A stretch of DNA of 64,000 nucleotides. Source: Actinomadura luteofluorescens. GTDB taxonomy: Bacteria > Actinomycetota > Actinomycetes > Streptosporangiales > Streptosporangiaceae. Shown here in pieces: positions 7,523 through 15,182 of this stretch (the stretch's first letter is position 1; each line of letters starts with the position of its first letter). Under the pieces are notes generated by a model, which saw only the letters and a program-made list of their open reading frames with translations, made no database searches and was not told the DNA's origin. The translations under genes were made by a program, and so were the position numbers. The stretch spans positions 744,001 to 808,000 of the forward strand of contig NZ_JACCBA010000001.1 in assembly GCF_013409365.1 (NCBI RefSeq), read 5' to 3'.

Positions 7523-8649
7523 CACTTCTCCTGTGGTGCCGGGACGCGCCGGCCGGCTCCGGGTCTGCGGTAGACGAAGCCCGGCCGCGCGCCGGTGTCC
7601 TGGGCGGCGGCCATGGCGGGCTCGCGCACGAGGTGGTGGTCGGGGGAAAGGAAGCAGGCGGGGTCGGTGCGCGCGGCATCCCCGGTGAGCGCGAAGGCCT
7701 GGCAGCGGCATCCGCCGAAATCGGTCTCGCGGCGCGGGCAGTCCCCGCACGGGCCGGTCATCCAGCCGGTGCCCCGGTAGGCGTTGAACGCTTCCGACTC
7801 GGTCCAGATCCAGGCCAGTGAGTCGCCGCGAACGTTCGGTGGGCGCAGGTCCGTCATCGCGTAGGCGGCCGGGCAGGGCAGCGCGGTCCCGTCTGGCGCG
7901 ACCGTGATGGACCGCGCCCCCCATCCACCCATGCACGGTTTGGGGACGCCTTCGTGGTAGTCGGGCATCACCCACACGAGCTCGGGCCCGCCTCCGGTCG
8001 CCCGGTGTTCGGCGACCGTCGCCTTGGCGCGCTCCAGTTGCTCCCGGGACGGCAGCAGGGCGGTTCTGTTGCGCAGGGCCCAGCCGTAGAACTGGGCGTT
8101 GGCCAGCTCGATGCGGTCGGCGCCCCAGCGCGCGCCCAGCTCGAGAATCTGTGGCAGATGGTCGAGGTTGTGCCGGTGGAGGACGATGTTCAGCCCGAAC
8201 GGCAGTCCGGACGCGCGGACCAGCTCGGCGGCATGCGCCTTCGCCGTGAACGAGGCGCGCCCGGCGATGAGGTCGGAGTTCGCCGGGTCGGCGTCCTGCA
8301 CCGACAGCTGCACGCTGTTGACGCCGGCGTCGGCAAGGGCGTCCAGCCGTTCGCGGGTCAGTCCGAGGCCGCTGGTGACGAGCTGGGTGTAGACGCCCGC
8401 CCGTCCGGCCGCGGCCGCGATCTCCTCCAGGTCCTCGCGGAGCAGCGGTTCGCCGCCCGAGATGTGCGCCTGGACGATGCCGAGTCCGGCGGCCTCGGCG
8501 AAGACGCGCGCCCACTCGTCCGCCGCCAGTTCGGTGCTGCGCCGGACCAGCTCCAGGGGGTTGGAGCAGTAGGGGCAGTGCAGCGGGCACGCGTGGGTCA
8601 CTTCGGCGAGCAGTGCCCAGGGTGCGGCGGGTTGCGTCAACGCAGCCAT
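7522..8649 (-). CDS. pqqE: PqqE, radical SAM/SPASM enzyme of PQQ biosynthesis
   Basis: 375 aa. It makes the carbon-carbon crosslink between the Glu and Tyr of PqqA. The radical-SAM cluster motif CPLHCPYC has Cys21, Cys25 and Cys28. The downstream SAM-binding GGEP (HISGGEPLLRED) is present. The C-terminal SPASM domain has its cysteines in MGGWGARSITVAPDG.ALPCPAA and TGPCGDCPRRETDFGGCRC. Its length is normal for the family. It overlaps pqqD by 13 bp upstream and the small ORF downstream, so it is translationally coupled in the operon. It acts in the cytoplasm together with PqqD. Confidence 0.95.
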   Translation of the reverse strand: MAALTQPAAPWALLAEVTHACPLHCPYCSNPLELVRRSTELAADEWARVFAEAAGLGIVQAHISGGEPLLREDLEEIAAAAGRAGVYTQLVTSGLGLTRERLDALADAGVNSVQLSVQDADPANSDLIAGRASFTAKAHAAELVRASGLPFGLNIVLHRHNLDHLPQILELGARWGADRIELANAQFYGWALRNRTALLPSREQLERAKATVAEHRATGGGPELVWVMPDYHEGVPKPCMGGWGARSITVAPDGTALPCPAAYAMTDLRPPNVRGDSLAWIWTESEAFNAYRGTGWMTGPCGDCPRRETDFGGCRCQAFALTGDAARTDPACFLSPDHHLVREPAMAAAQDTGARPGFVYRRPGAGRRVPAPQEK

Positions 8650-8939
8650 CCCTCCGTGCGGATTCTCGTGAGGAAGTCGGGGACGTCCTTGTCGAGCGGG
8701 GCGTCGGGGTAGGTGCGGGCGAGTTCGGCGATGATGCCGGTCAGGGTGCGCCGCCCGTCGCAGAGCCGCAGGATGCGGCCGCCCTCCCGGCTGAGCAGGA
8801 CGGCGCGTTCGGGCATGAGCAGCAGCTCGGCATCGCGGACGCGGTCGTACCGCAGGAGGACGGACCGGGCCAGAGCCGGCCGCCAGGGTTCGGCCGGTGC
8901 GGCGACGGCCGGGGCCACCGGGGCGGCGTCAGCGGTCAT
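8637..8939 (-). CDS. pqqD: PqqD, PqqA-binding chaperone
   Basis: 100 aa from ATG at 8939. It contains the PqqD winged-helix core (ARSVLLRYDRVRDAELLLMP, then RILRLCDGRRTLTGIIAELA) that binds PqqA and presents it to PqqE. The N-terminal 20 residues are an Ala/Pro linker. The gene overlaps the 3' end of pqqC by 11 bp and pqqE by 13 bp. It is separate from PqqC here, whereas some bacteria carry a PqqCD fusion. An upstream in-frame extension exists, but it lies inside pqqC. Confidence 0.93.
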   Translation of the reverse strand: MTADAAPVAPAVAAPAEPWRPALARSVLLRYDRVRDAELLLMPERAVLLSREGGRILRLCDGRRTLTGIIAELARTYPDAPLDKDVPDFLTRIRTEGWLR

Positions 8940-9702
8940 CAGCCGTCCCGGTGCGTTCGGGGGACGCGTGCTCGACCGCGTCCAGCAGCGTCCAGAGGAC
9001 GTCGCACTTGAGGGCGAACGCCGCCAAGACCTTCTCCTGGTCGGCGCGGGTCTCGGTCCACCGGTGCACGAGGGCAAGCGCCTCGTCGGCGTCGCGGCGG
9101 CCCTGCTGGACCCGGACCTGGAAGTAGCGCAGCCCTTCGGGCTCGATCCACGGGTAGTGGCGCTCCCAGGCCCCGATGCGCGTGACCATGAGGTCCGGCG
9201 CGAACAGCTCCGTCAGCGACGACGCGACGGCTTCGAGGGGCGAGCCGAGGCGGCAGAAGTTGAGGTATCCGTCCACGGCGAACCGCACGGCCGGAAGGAC
9301 GCCCTCGCCCGACAGCAGCAGGACGCGGTCCAGCCCGGCGGCCTCGCCGAGCCGCAGCCACCGCTCGATTCCACCGGCGTCGCCCGGAGCTCCTCCGTCG
9401 CCGTCCCGGCCGTCGTGGTCGTGGATGCGCCGGATCCAGCTCCGCCGCAGCTCCCGGCCGTCCAGCTTGGCCAGGATGATCGCGTCCTTGATCGGGATGT
9501 TGCGCTGGTAGTGGAAGCGGTTGAGGATCCAGCAGCGCAGTTCCGCCCGCGACAGCAGGCCCTCGTGCATGCGCAGGTTGAAGGGGTGCCGGTGGTGGTA
9601 GCGCTCGGCGGCGGTCTCGCGGAGGCGCCGCTCCAGCTCGTCCGGCGTCCAGGGGCGGGTACGGGAGCCGCCGGGCGCGGGACGGGACGGGGCCGTGCTC
9701 AC
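8929..9702 (-). CDS. pqqC: PqqC, pyrroloquinoline-quinone synthase
   Basis: 257 aa, cofactor-free oxidase that performs the final ring closure and eight-electron oxidation to PQQ. The family core is plain: HPFNLRMHEGLLSRAELRCW, NRFHYQRNIPIKDAIILAK, and ESLTE-type and WERHYPWIEPEGLRYFQ regions. The length is typical. The GTG start at 9702 overlaps the pqqB stop (GTGA). An extra acidic/glycine loop (DGRDGDGGAPGDAGG, about residues 97-111) appears to be inserted before the GIERWLRLGEA segment. Confidence 0.95.
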   Translation of the reverse strand: MSTAPSRPAPGGSRTRPWTPDELERRLRETAAERYHHRHPFNLRMHEGLLSRAELRCWILNRFHYQRNIPIKDAIILAKLDGRELRRSWIRRIHDHDGRDGDGGAPGDAGGIERWLRLGEAAGLDRVLLLSGEGVLPAVRFAVDGYLNFCRLGSPLEAVASSLTELFAPDLMVTRIGAWERHYPWIEPEGLRYFQVRVQQGRRDADEALALVHRWTETRADQEKVLAAFALKCDVLWTLLDAVEHASPERTGTADDR

Positions 9703-10598
9703 AGTTCGATCACCAGGCCTTCCGGTGCCACCTCGACGCCCATCGCCGCGAGGGTGCGATGCCCCTCGTGGCCAGGGTCGACGAGGGGGTTGGTGTTGTT
9801 CAGGTGGGTGTACAGGCGCCGGGCCGCGGGCAGCGCCGCGAGCCGCTCCGCCGTCCCGCCGGGACCGGTGATCGGCAGGTGGCCCATCTCGGTGGCGGTC
9901 TTGCGGGTGAAGCCGGACCGGCGTGGTTCCTCATCGTCCCAGAAGGTCCCGTCGACGATGACGCAGTCCGCGGCGGCGAGCGCGGCGGCGAGGCCGGGTG
10001 ACCAGTCCGCGACCGCCGGGGCGTACACGAGGCTCCTGCCGCTGCCCCGGTCGGTGACGTGAAGTGCCACCGACCAGGGACCGTCGGAGATGTCGAGGGC
10101 GGCCGCGTAGCGGGGTCGCTTGCCCGACACCCGCACGGCGCTGATCTCCAGGTGGCCGGAGCCGTCCAGCGGGACGGGCCCGTCCTCTGGCAGGTCCGTC
10201 CAGGCGAGGTCGGCGTAGGGAGCGAGGACGCGGTCGAGGCGCAACCCGCGCTCCAGCGCGGCGCGGACGGTGCCGGTGGCGGCGATCCGCAGTTGCTGCG
10301 CCTCCCGGAGCCGCGGGAGGCCGAGCGTGTGGTCGAGTTCGGCGTCGGTGAGGATGACCCCCGCGACGGGGCTCCGGTCCCGGGACCGCGGCCGCAGCTC
10401 CGCAGTCGATTCGATCTGCTCGGCGATGTCGGGTGTGGCGTTCACCACGTGCCATCGGCCCTCGCCCGCCTCGATCGCGACCGAGGCGTGCCGGCGGCGC
10501 CATCGCGGGTGCGCGCGGGCGGCGGCGCACCCGTGGCACGCGCAGTTCCACTGGGGGACGCCGCCGCCCGCGGCGGTGCCGAGTATCCGCACCCGCAT
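9699..10598 (-). CDS. pqqB: PqqB, metallo-beta-lactamase-fold hydroxylase of PQQ biosynthesis
   Basis: 299 aa. PqqB is an iron-dependent hydroxylase acting on the Glu-Tyr intermediate. The start MRVRILGTAAGGGVPQWNCA carries the diagnostic PQWNC motif, here followed by CHGC, the structural zinc Cys pair. The metal-site region TDAELDHTLGLPRLRE and the late LNNTNP motif are present. The ATG at 10598 lies 10 nt after the pqqA stop. An upstream in-frame extension of about 33 residues overlaps pqqA and is not expected to be used. The stop overlaps the pqqC start. Confidence 0.94.
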   Translation of the reverse strand: MRVRILGTAAGGGVPQWNCACHGCAAARAHPRWRRRHASVAIEAGEGRWHVVNATPDIAEQIESTAELRPRSRDRSPVAGVILTDAELDHTLGLPRLREAQQLRIAATGTVRAALERGLRLDRVLAPYADLAWTDLPEDGPVPLDGSGHLEISAVRVSGKRPRYAAALDISDGPWSVALHVTDRGSGRSLVYAPAVADWSPGLAAALAAADCVIVDGTFWDDEEPRRSGFTRKTATEMGHLPITGPGGTAERLAALPAARRLYTHLNNTNPLVDPGHEGHRTLAAMGVEVAPEGLVIEL

Positions 10599-10608
10599 CG
10601 TCACGAGG

Positions 10609-10770
10609 TCAGAGCTCGGCGCCGAAGTAGGCGGTGACCTCCATGGAGGTCTCGACGATCTGGTAGCCGGGCGCCGACCAGGCGGAGCCCTGCTCACCGG
10701 CCGGGGTCGCCGGTCGGGCCTCCCCGTTCTCGGTGGTCGCGGCCTCGGTGTCGGTGGTGTGCGCGGTCAT
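10609..10770 (-). CDS. pqqA: PqqA, PQQ precursor peptide with a long leader
   Basis: 53 aa. The C-terminal core YQIVETSMEVTAYFGAEL contains the universally conserved E-x3-Y pair (Glu44 and Tyr48 of EVTAY) that becomes PQQ. Typical PqqA peptides have 22-40 residues. This one has an additional N-terminal leader of about 25 residues rich in Thr, Glu and Ala (MTAHTTDTEAATTENGEARP). A good ribosome binding site (GGAAGGGAAG) precedes the ATG at 10770. The gene lies 56 nt after the dehydrogenase stop, behind a strong hairpin. Confidence 0.93.
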   Translation of the reverse strand: MTAHTTDTEAATTENGEARPATPAGEQGSAWSAPGYQIVETSMEVTAYFGAEL

Positions 10771-10802
10771 CGCTGCTTCCCTTCCGTTGATGGATCCGGT
10801 AG

Positions 10803-10823
10803 GCCCGGGGCACCGCCCCGGGC
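10803..10823 (-). terminator. Intercistronic hairpin between the PQQ dehydrogenase and pqqA
   Basis: A perfect 9-bp stem, GCCCGGGGC on one side and GCCCCGGGC on the other, with a 3-nt loop begins 3 nt after the dehydrogenase stop codon. There is no U-tract, so it is more likely a partial terminator or an mRNA 3'-end stabiliser than a full stop. It would let the cell make much more dehydrogenase mRNA than pqq mRNA while keeping one promoter. Confidence 0.65.
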
Positions 10824-10826
10824 GGC

Positions 10827-12992
10827 TCACTGGACGACGATCTTCCCGGTGCTCTGGGGGAAGACGGGGTCGTTGTAGAAGTACTCGCCGCGCCCGGTGA
10901 ACCTGTGCTTGTAGGACTCACCGGGCTTGAGCCGCCCGCTGTTGAAGACGTGCTCGAAGAACGACGCGGCGCCGTGGGAGTGCTCGTTGCCGGCGGGGTT
11001 GACGAACGTGACCTCGGTCCCGACCGGGACCGTCAGGTGCTGCGGTGACATCGCGTTCTGGGCGACGGTGTTCTCCTCGCCGCCGGGCGCGCCGGCCGCG
11101 GGGTCCCAGATCCGGCCGAGCGTGACGGTGTCGTTCACGGCGCTGCCCGCGACCGCCGCCGCGCGGATCTGGTTCCGCTTGGAGGGCGGCGTGGGCGCGG
11201 GCGCGGGGCCGACCTTGCCGCCGAGCTTGAACGCCCAGAGGTGGTCGCCCTTGGGGATGTCGGGGTAGGGCAGCCCGCTGCCGCCGGCGAAGACCGCGAC
11301 GTACTGCTCGCCGTCGATCTCGTAGCTGATCGGGCTGGTGTGGACGCCCGCGCCGCACTGCCACGTCCACAGGTCGCGGCCGTCGGCGTCGTCCATGGCG
11401 ACGAGCACCCCGTCCGGCCGGCCCTGGAACATCACGCGCCCGGCGGTCGTGAGGATGCCGTTGCCGTGGGCGAGGGACCATTCGCCCTCCTTGCGCCACA
11501 CGGGCTTGTTCGTGCGCGGGTCCACTGCGGCGAGTCCGCCCGAGAAGTACTCCCCGAGGGGGCGTGCGGTGTTGACGCGCCCGCCGTTGGTGTTGGAGTA
11601 GGACGAGTTGATCAGCCCGTAGCCGACGTAGACGAACCCGGTGTGCGGGCTGAACGACAGGTACGACCAGTCCGCGCCGCCGCCCGCGCCGGGGAACAGG
11701 ATGGTCGCGTCGTCCCAGAACGGCGTGAAGATCTCACCGGTCGGGTAGTACGGCACCGGCCTGGTGGTGTCGTGGAAGCTCGGGGCCTGGTGGACGAACG
11801 GCTCGCCGCCGGGGAAGGGCTGGGTGGGCCAGGTCTTCTGGCGCGGCTCCTGCGGGACGGGCCGCTCGGTGATGCCGTGCACGGGCCTGCCGGTCGCACG
11901 GTCCAGGATGTAGTACATCCCGACCTTGCTGCCGTAGACCACCACCTTGCGCTTGCGGTGGCCGATCTGCAGGTCGATCAGCACCGGGGCCATGACGTTG
12001 TCGTAGTCCCAGATGTCGTGGTGGACGGACTGGAAGTGCCAGCGGCGCTTCCCGGTCTTGGCGTCGATGGCGACCAGGCAGTTGGAGAACAGGTTCGCAC
12101 CGCCCCGGGTGGAGCCGTTCGTCCGGGGGTAGGGGTTGCCGAACGTCCAGTAGACCAGGCCCAGTTCCGGGTCGACCGCCGGGTGGATCCAGCAGACGGC
12201 CCCGCCGGTCTTCCAGGTTTCGCCCTCCCAGGTGTCGTTGCCGTACTCGCCGGGGCCGGGCGTGCCCCAGAACGTCCAGGCGACCTCGCCGGTCCGGGCG
12301 TTCAGCGCGTAGCCGCGGCCGCGGGCCCCGGCCGTGCTCCCCTCGGTCCCGACGTAGATGAGGCCGTCCCAGTAGACGATGGCCCCGGCGAGCCCGCCAC
12401 GGTTGCCTCCGCACTGGCCTTCCTGGGGGTCGCAGGACGGGTCGCCCTCCCCGGCGATGAGCAGCTCGCGCTGCCAGACGACGGCGCCGGTCCTCTGGTC
12501 CAGGGCGTAGACGACGTTCTCGCCGGAGGTGGTGAAGACCAGCCCCTCCCCCAGCCCCACCCCGCGCATGTTGGTCTGCCGGGCGCCGACGCCGGTCCGC
12601 CACTTGACCTCGCCGGTCCGGCCGTCGACGGCGAACACGTTCTGCTGGGCGGTCTGCACGTACAGGACGCCGTCCTGGGCGACGATCGTGCTCTGCTGCG
12701 AGCGGCCGGAGGTGCTGCCCCCTTCGAGGTTGACGTGCCAGGCGCCGCCGAGGCGCCTGACGTTGCCGCGGTCGATCCCGCGCAGCGTGGAGTGGTTCTG
12801 GTTGGCGAGGTTCCCGCAGACCTTCGGGAAGTCGCGTCCGGTGGGACCGAACGCGGCCGGCTGGCGGGGCACCGGCAGCGCGAGCCGGGAGCCGGCCGTC
12901 TGGGCCTGCGCCTCCGGAGCACGGAGCGGCGCGAAGGCCATGGTGCCGCCGACGGCCGCGGCCGCACCGGTCAGGAAGTTCCGTCGTTCCAT
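10827..12992 (-). CDS. PQQ-dependent alcohol dehydrogenase fused to a degenerate cupredoxin domain
   Basis: 721 aa, exported quinoprotein. MERRNFLTG is a twin-arginine-type signal, with cleavage near AQA-Q at residue 31. Repeated DxxTGxxxW beta-propeller blades give an eight-bladed quinoprotein fold. Metal/PQQ residues appear as Glu217 (VGTEGST), Asn286 (FGNPYP), catalytic Asp329 and a second acid Asp331 in HHDIWDYD, and Lys356. Asp two residues after the catalytic Asp is the signature of lanthanide-dependent enzymes (XoxF, ExaF/PedH). The vicinal Cys pair of classical enzymes is missing. From about residue 635 a cupredoxin-like domain replaces the cytochrome c domain of quinohaemoproteins, but it lacks the Cys-His-Met copper ligands near its end (GEYFYNDPVFPQSTG). 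First gene of the pqq operon. Confidence 0.92.
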   Translation of the reverse strand: MERRNFLTGAAAAVGGTMAFAPLRAPEAQAQTAGSRLALPVPRQPAAFGPTGRDFPKVCGNLANQNHSTLRGIDRGNVRRLGGAWHVNLEGGSTSGRSQQSTIVAQDGVLYVQTAQQNVFAVDGRTGEVKWRTGVGARQTNMRGVGLGEGLVFTTSGENVVYALDQRTGAVVWQRELLIAGEGDPSCDPQEGQCGGNRGGLAGAIVYWDGLIYVGTEGSTAGARGRGYALNARTGEVAWTFWGTPGPGEYGNDTWEGETWKTGGAVCWIHPAVDPELGLVYWTFGNPYPRTNGSTRGGANLFSNCLVAIDAKTGKRRWHFQSVHHDIWDYDNVMAPVLIDLQIGHRKRKVVVYGSKVGMYYILDRATGRPVHGITERPVPQEPRQKTWPTQPFPGGEPFVHQAPSFHDTTRPVPYYPTGEIFTPFWDDATILFPGAGGGADWSYLSFSPHTGFVYVGYGLINSSYSNTNGGRVNTARPLGEYFSGGLAAVDPRTNKPVWRKEGEWSLAHGNGILTTAGRVMFQGRPDGVLVAMDDADGRDLWTWQCGAGVHTSPISYEIDGEQYVAVFAGGSGLPYPDIPKGDHLWAFKLGGKVGPAPAPTPPSKRNQIRAAAVAGSAVNDTVTLGRIWDPAAGAPGGEENTVAQNAMSPQHLTVPVGTEVTFVNPAGNEHSHGAASFFEHVFNSGRLKPGESYKHRFTGRGEYFYNDPVFPQSTGKIVVQ

Positions 12993-13009
12993 GCCCGCTT
13001 CCTCTCATG

Positions 13010-13045
13010 GTCCGCTAGGCGGACTTGAAGGTCCAGTGAACGGAC
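13010..13045. promoter_or_regulatory. Operator pair A: two 15-bp sites 21 bp apart, before the PQQ dehydrogenase
   Basis: Site 1 at 13010-13024 is GTCCGCTAGGCGGAC, an inverted repeat of GTCCGC about TAG. Site 2 at 13031-13045 is GTCCAGTGAACGGAC. Both fit GWCC-N7-GGWC. The start-to-start distance is 21 bp, two helical turns, so two dimers would sit on one face. The pair lies 18-53 nt upstream of the dehydrogenase ATG. The same arrangement recurs at three other promoters in this window. Confidence 0.75.
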
Positions 13046-13194
13046 GCCACGGTAAGTCGGTTTCCGGCCCCTGACAAGAGGCACCGAAGGAACTTCTCGC
13101 ACCAAACCATTGTTTCGTCGCAGAGAGGAGCCGCAGTAGTCGCAGTGCGTGGTCGGGTATTGCCGCCGCCGAGCTTCACATGAGATGTTCCTTG

Positions 13195-13230
13195 AACCTC
13201 TTGACGGTCCAACTAGACCACTAGACGGAC
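13195..13230. promoter_or_regulatory. Operator pair B: before the ThuA-like gene
   Basis: Site 1 at 13195-13209 is AACCTCTTGACGGTC and site 2 at 13216-13230 is GACCACTAGACGGAC, again 21 bp apart. The segment TGACGGTCCAACTAGACC (13202-13219) is repeated exactly in front of the IclR gene at 23805-23822. The pair ends 34 nt before the ThuA ATG. Confidence 0.75.
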
Positions 13231-13264
13231 CATGGAGGCCGCTCGCCAGGAAGGAACCCGTTCC

Positions 13265-14257
13265 ATGAGGAGACCCTCGTCCCGCCTCGCCACCGCGACC
13301 GCCGCCGCGCTCGGCACGGCCGCGGTGCTCGTCACCACGTCGCTGCTCACCGGGGTGCCCGCCACCGCGGGCGGCCCGCTCGCCAAGCCCAAGGACCGCG
13401 GCGCCCAGGAGCTCGGCGACCCCGACTACGGCGTGTGCCGCGGCACCGACCCGCGCTGCTACCACGACTGGGGCAACTTCGACGCGTCGAAGGGCTACCG
13501 GATCCTCGTCTACAGCCGGACCGCCGGGCCCCGGCACGCCAACCTCGGGCCCGCTCTCCCGCCGGGCATGAACCCCGCGCTCGGCGACGCGAACGCGGCC
13601 CAGAAGGCCCTGGTGGAGATGGGCCGGAAGAACGGGTTCTCCGTCGACTGGACCGAGGACGTGGCACAGCTGGCCTCCCCGGCCAGGCTCTTCGGCTACA
13701 ACGCGGTCGTGTTCCTCAGCACCACCCGCGACACCCTCGACGACGCGGCCCAGACGTCCTTGCGCCAGTACATCCGGGGCGGCGGCGGATTCGTCGGCGT
13801 CCACAACGCGTTCGGGACCGAGTACAACTGGCCGTGGTACGAGGGCCTCCTCGGCGGCGCCAACTTCTACGACCACCCGCGAGAGCAGCCCGGAACGGTC
13901 CAGACCGTCGACCGCGAGGACGTCTCCACCTCGGGGCTGCCGAGCCGCTGGGCCTTCACCGACGAGTGGTACAACCTCGTCCCCTTCCCGAGCCGCGTGC
14001 GGTTCCTGGCGACCGTGGACGAGGGGACCCTGACGCAGGGGATCGCGGGCAACATGAACCACCCGGGCCACGGCTCGCTCCACCCGGTGGCCTGGTGCCA
14101 GTACTACGACGGCGGGCGCGCCTGGCTCACCACCCTCGGCCACGACGCCAAGGCGTTCACCGATGACGGCGGCTCCTTCGCGGGGGCGAAGGAGTTCCAG
14201 AGCCTGCTGCTCAACGGGATCGAGTCCGCCATGGGCAAGAAGCCCTTCTGCCGCTGA
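13265..14257 (+). CDS. Secreted ThuA-like (trehalose-utilisation/GATase1-fold) protein
   Basis: 330 aa. The ATG at 13265 has AAGGAAC upstream and opens a Sec-type signal peptide (MRRPSSRLATATAAALGTAA, cleavage near ATAGG). The rest is a ThuA domain: RILVYSRTAGPRHANLGPAL, then YNAVVFLSTTRDTLDD and GGGGFVGVHNAFGTEYNWPW, and the family tail GGRAWLTTLGHD. ThuA proteins have a glutamine-amidotransferase-like fold and are linked to sugar or polyol catabolism, often without a proven reaction. It is divergent from the PQQ operon and under the shared operator, so it probably acts outside the cytoplasm on the same substrate or its precursor. Confidence 0.85.
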   Translation: MRRPSSRLATATAAALGTAAVLVTTSLLTGVPATAGGPLAKPKDRGAQELGDPDYGVCRGTDPRCYHDWGNFDASKGYRILVYSRTAGPRHANLGPALPPGMNPALGDANAAQKALVEMGRKNGFSVDWTEDVAQLASPARLFGYNAVVFLSTTRDTLDDAAQTSLRQYIRGGGGFVGVHNAFGTEYNWPWYEGLLGGANFYDHPREQPGTVQTVDREDVSTSGLPSRWAFTDEWYNLVPFPSRVRFLATVDEGTLTQGIAGNMNHPGHGSLHPVAWCQYYDGGRAWLTTLGHDAKAFTDDGGSFAGAKEFQSLLLNGIESAMGKKPFCR

Positions 14258-14296
14258 CGCACGCGGGGGCGGCGGCCCATCGTGCCGCCTCCCCCA

Positions 14297-14334
14297 CCTG
14301 TCGCCGCCCGGATCGCGTTCCGGGCGGCGACAGG
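14297..14334. terminator. Strong bidirectional hairpin between thuA-like and livF
   Basis: A perfect 16-bp stem (CCTGTCGCCGCCCGGA with its complement) closes a 6-nt loop, TCGCGT. It lies between two convergent genes, 39 nt after the ThuA stop and 74 nt after the livF stop. There is no U-tract on either side, as is common for actinomycete terminators. Confidence 0.8.
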
Positions 14335-14408
14335 AGGCGCGGGTGTCGAGCGGGAACGAGCGACCGCGCCTCAACGTCCGCAGGCGCGGTGTGCAGTGCC
14401 CGCCCGCA

Positions 14409-15182
14409 CTACAGGCCCAGGTAGATGCGGCGGACGCGGACGTCGTCGCGCAGCTCGGCGGAGGTGCCGGTCATGGCCACCGCCCCGTTCTCCATGACCA
14501 CGCAGTCGCTCGTCGCCTCGAAGGTCAGCTTGGCGTTCTGCTCGACCAGCAGCAGGCTCAGACCCTCCCCGCGCAGCCGCAGCAGCACGGCGAGGATGTC
14601 CTCCACGAGCTTCGGCGACAGGCCCATGGACGGCTCGTCCAGCAGGATCAGCCGCGGCCGGGCCATCAGCGCCCGGCCGACGGCGAGCATCTGCTGCTGC
14701 CCGCCGGACAGGGCGCCGGCGAGCCGGGACCGCATCTCCCCCAGCACCGGGAACAGCTCGTAGACCTCGGCGAGGCTCTCCCTGGTCGCGGAGTCGCGCC
14801 ACGACCGGGCGTAGGCGCCCAGCATCAGGTTCTTCTCGACCGTGAGGCCGGGGAAGACGTGCCGCCCCTCGGGGACGTAGCCGATGCCGTGCCTGACGAC
14901 GTCGCGCGCCCTGACCTTCGCCAGGTCGGTGCCGCCGAAGGTGACGCGGCCGCCGCTGCGCGGCACCAGGCCCATCAGCGCCTTGAGCGTGGAGGTCTTG
15001 CCCGCGCCGTTCGCGCCGATGATGCCCACCGACTGGCCGGGCTCGACGGTGAAGCCGATCGAGCTGACCGCGCACACTCCCCCGTAGTGGACGGACAGAT
15101 CCTCCACGGTGAGCGTCGCCCCCTCCCTTTCCGGAGGCGGCTTCTCGCGCCGGGTTCCGGCGGAGGTCGTGTCGGCGTTCAT
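14409..15182 (-). CDS. livF: LivF-type ABC transporter ATPase
   Basis: 257 aa, ATP-hydrolysing subunit of a branched-chain amino acid-type (HAAT) importer. Walker A is GANGAGKTS, the signature LSGGQQQ, Walker B LILLDEP, and the tail reads LLVEQNAKLTFEATSDC. About 28 extra N-terminal residues (MNADTTSAGTRREKPPPERE) precede the domain. The ATG overlaps the stop of the LivM-LivG gene (15179-15182). It is the last gene of the leftward operon that starts with the aldehyde dehydrogenase. Confidence 0.92.
   Translation of the reverse strand: MNADTTSAGTRREKPPPEREGATLTVEDLSVHYGGVCAVSSIGFTVEPGQSVGIIGANGAGKTSTLKALMGLVPRSGGRVTFGGTDLAKVRARDVVRHGIGYVPEGRHVFPGLTVEKNLMLGAYARSWRDSATRESLAEVYELFPVLGEMRSRLAGALSGGQQQMLAVGRALMARPRLILLDEPSMGLSPKLVEDILAVLLRLRGEGLSLLLVEQNAKLTFEATSDCVVMENGAVAMTGTSAELRDDVRVRRIYLGL

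Noticed and set aside
5652..7688. 678-codon plus-strand frame opposite the flavoprotein gene
   Set aside because: Shadow composition, no start signal, antisense to conserved OYE and Rossmann motifs.
11241..13028. 595-codon plus-strand frame opposite the PQQ dehydrogenase
   Set aside because: Antisense shadow of a highly conserved beta-propeller gene; no motif or ribosome binding site.
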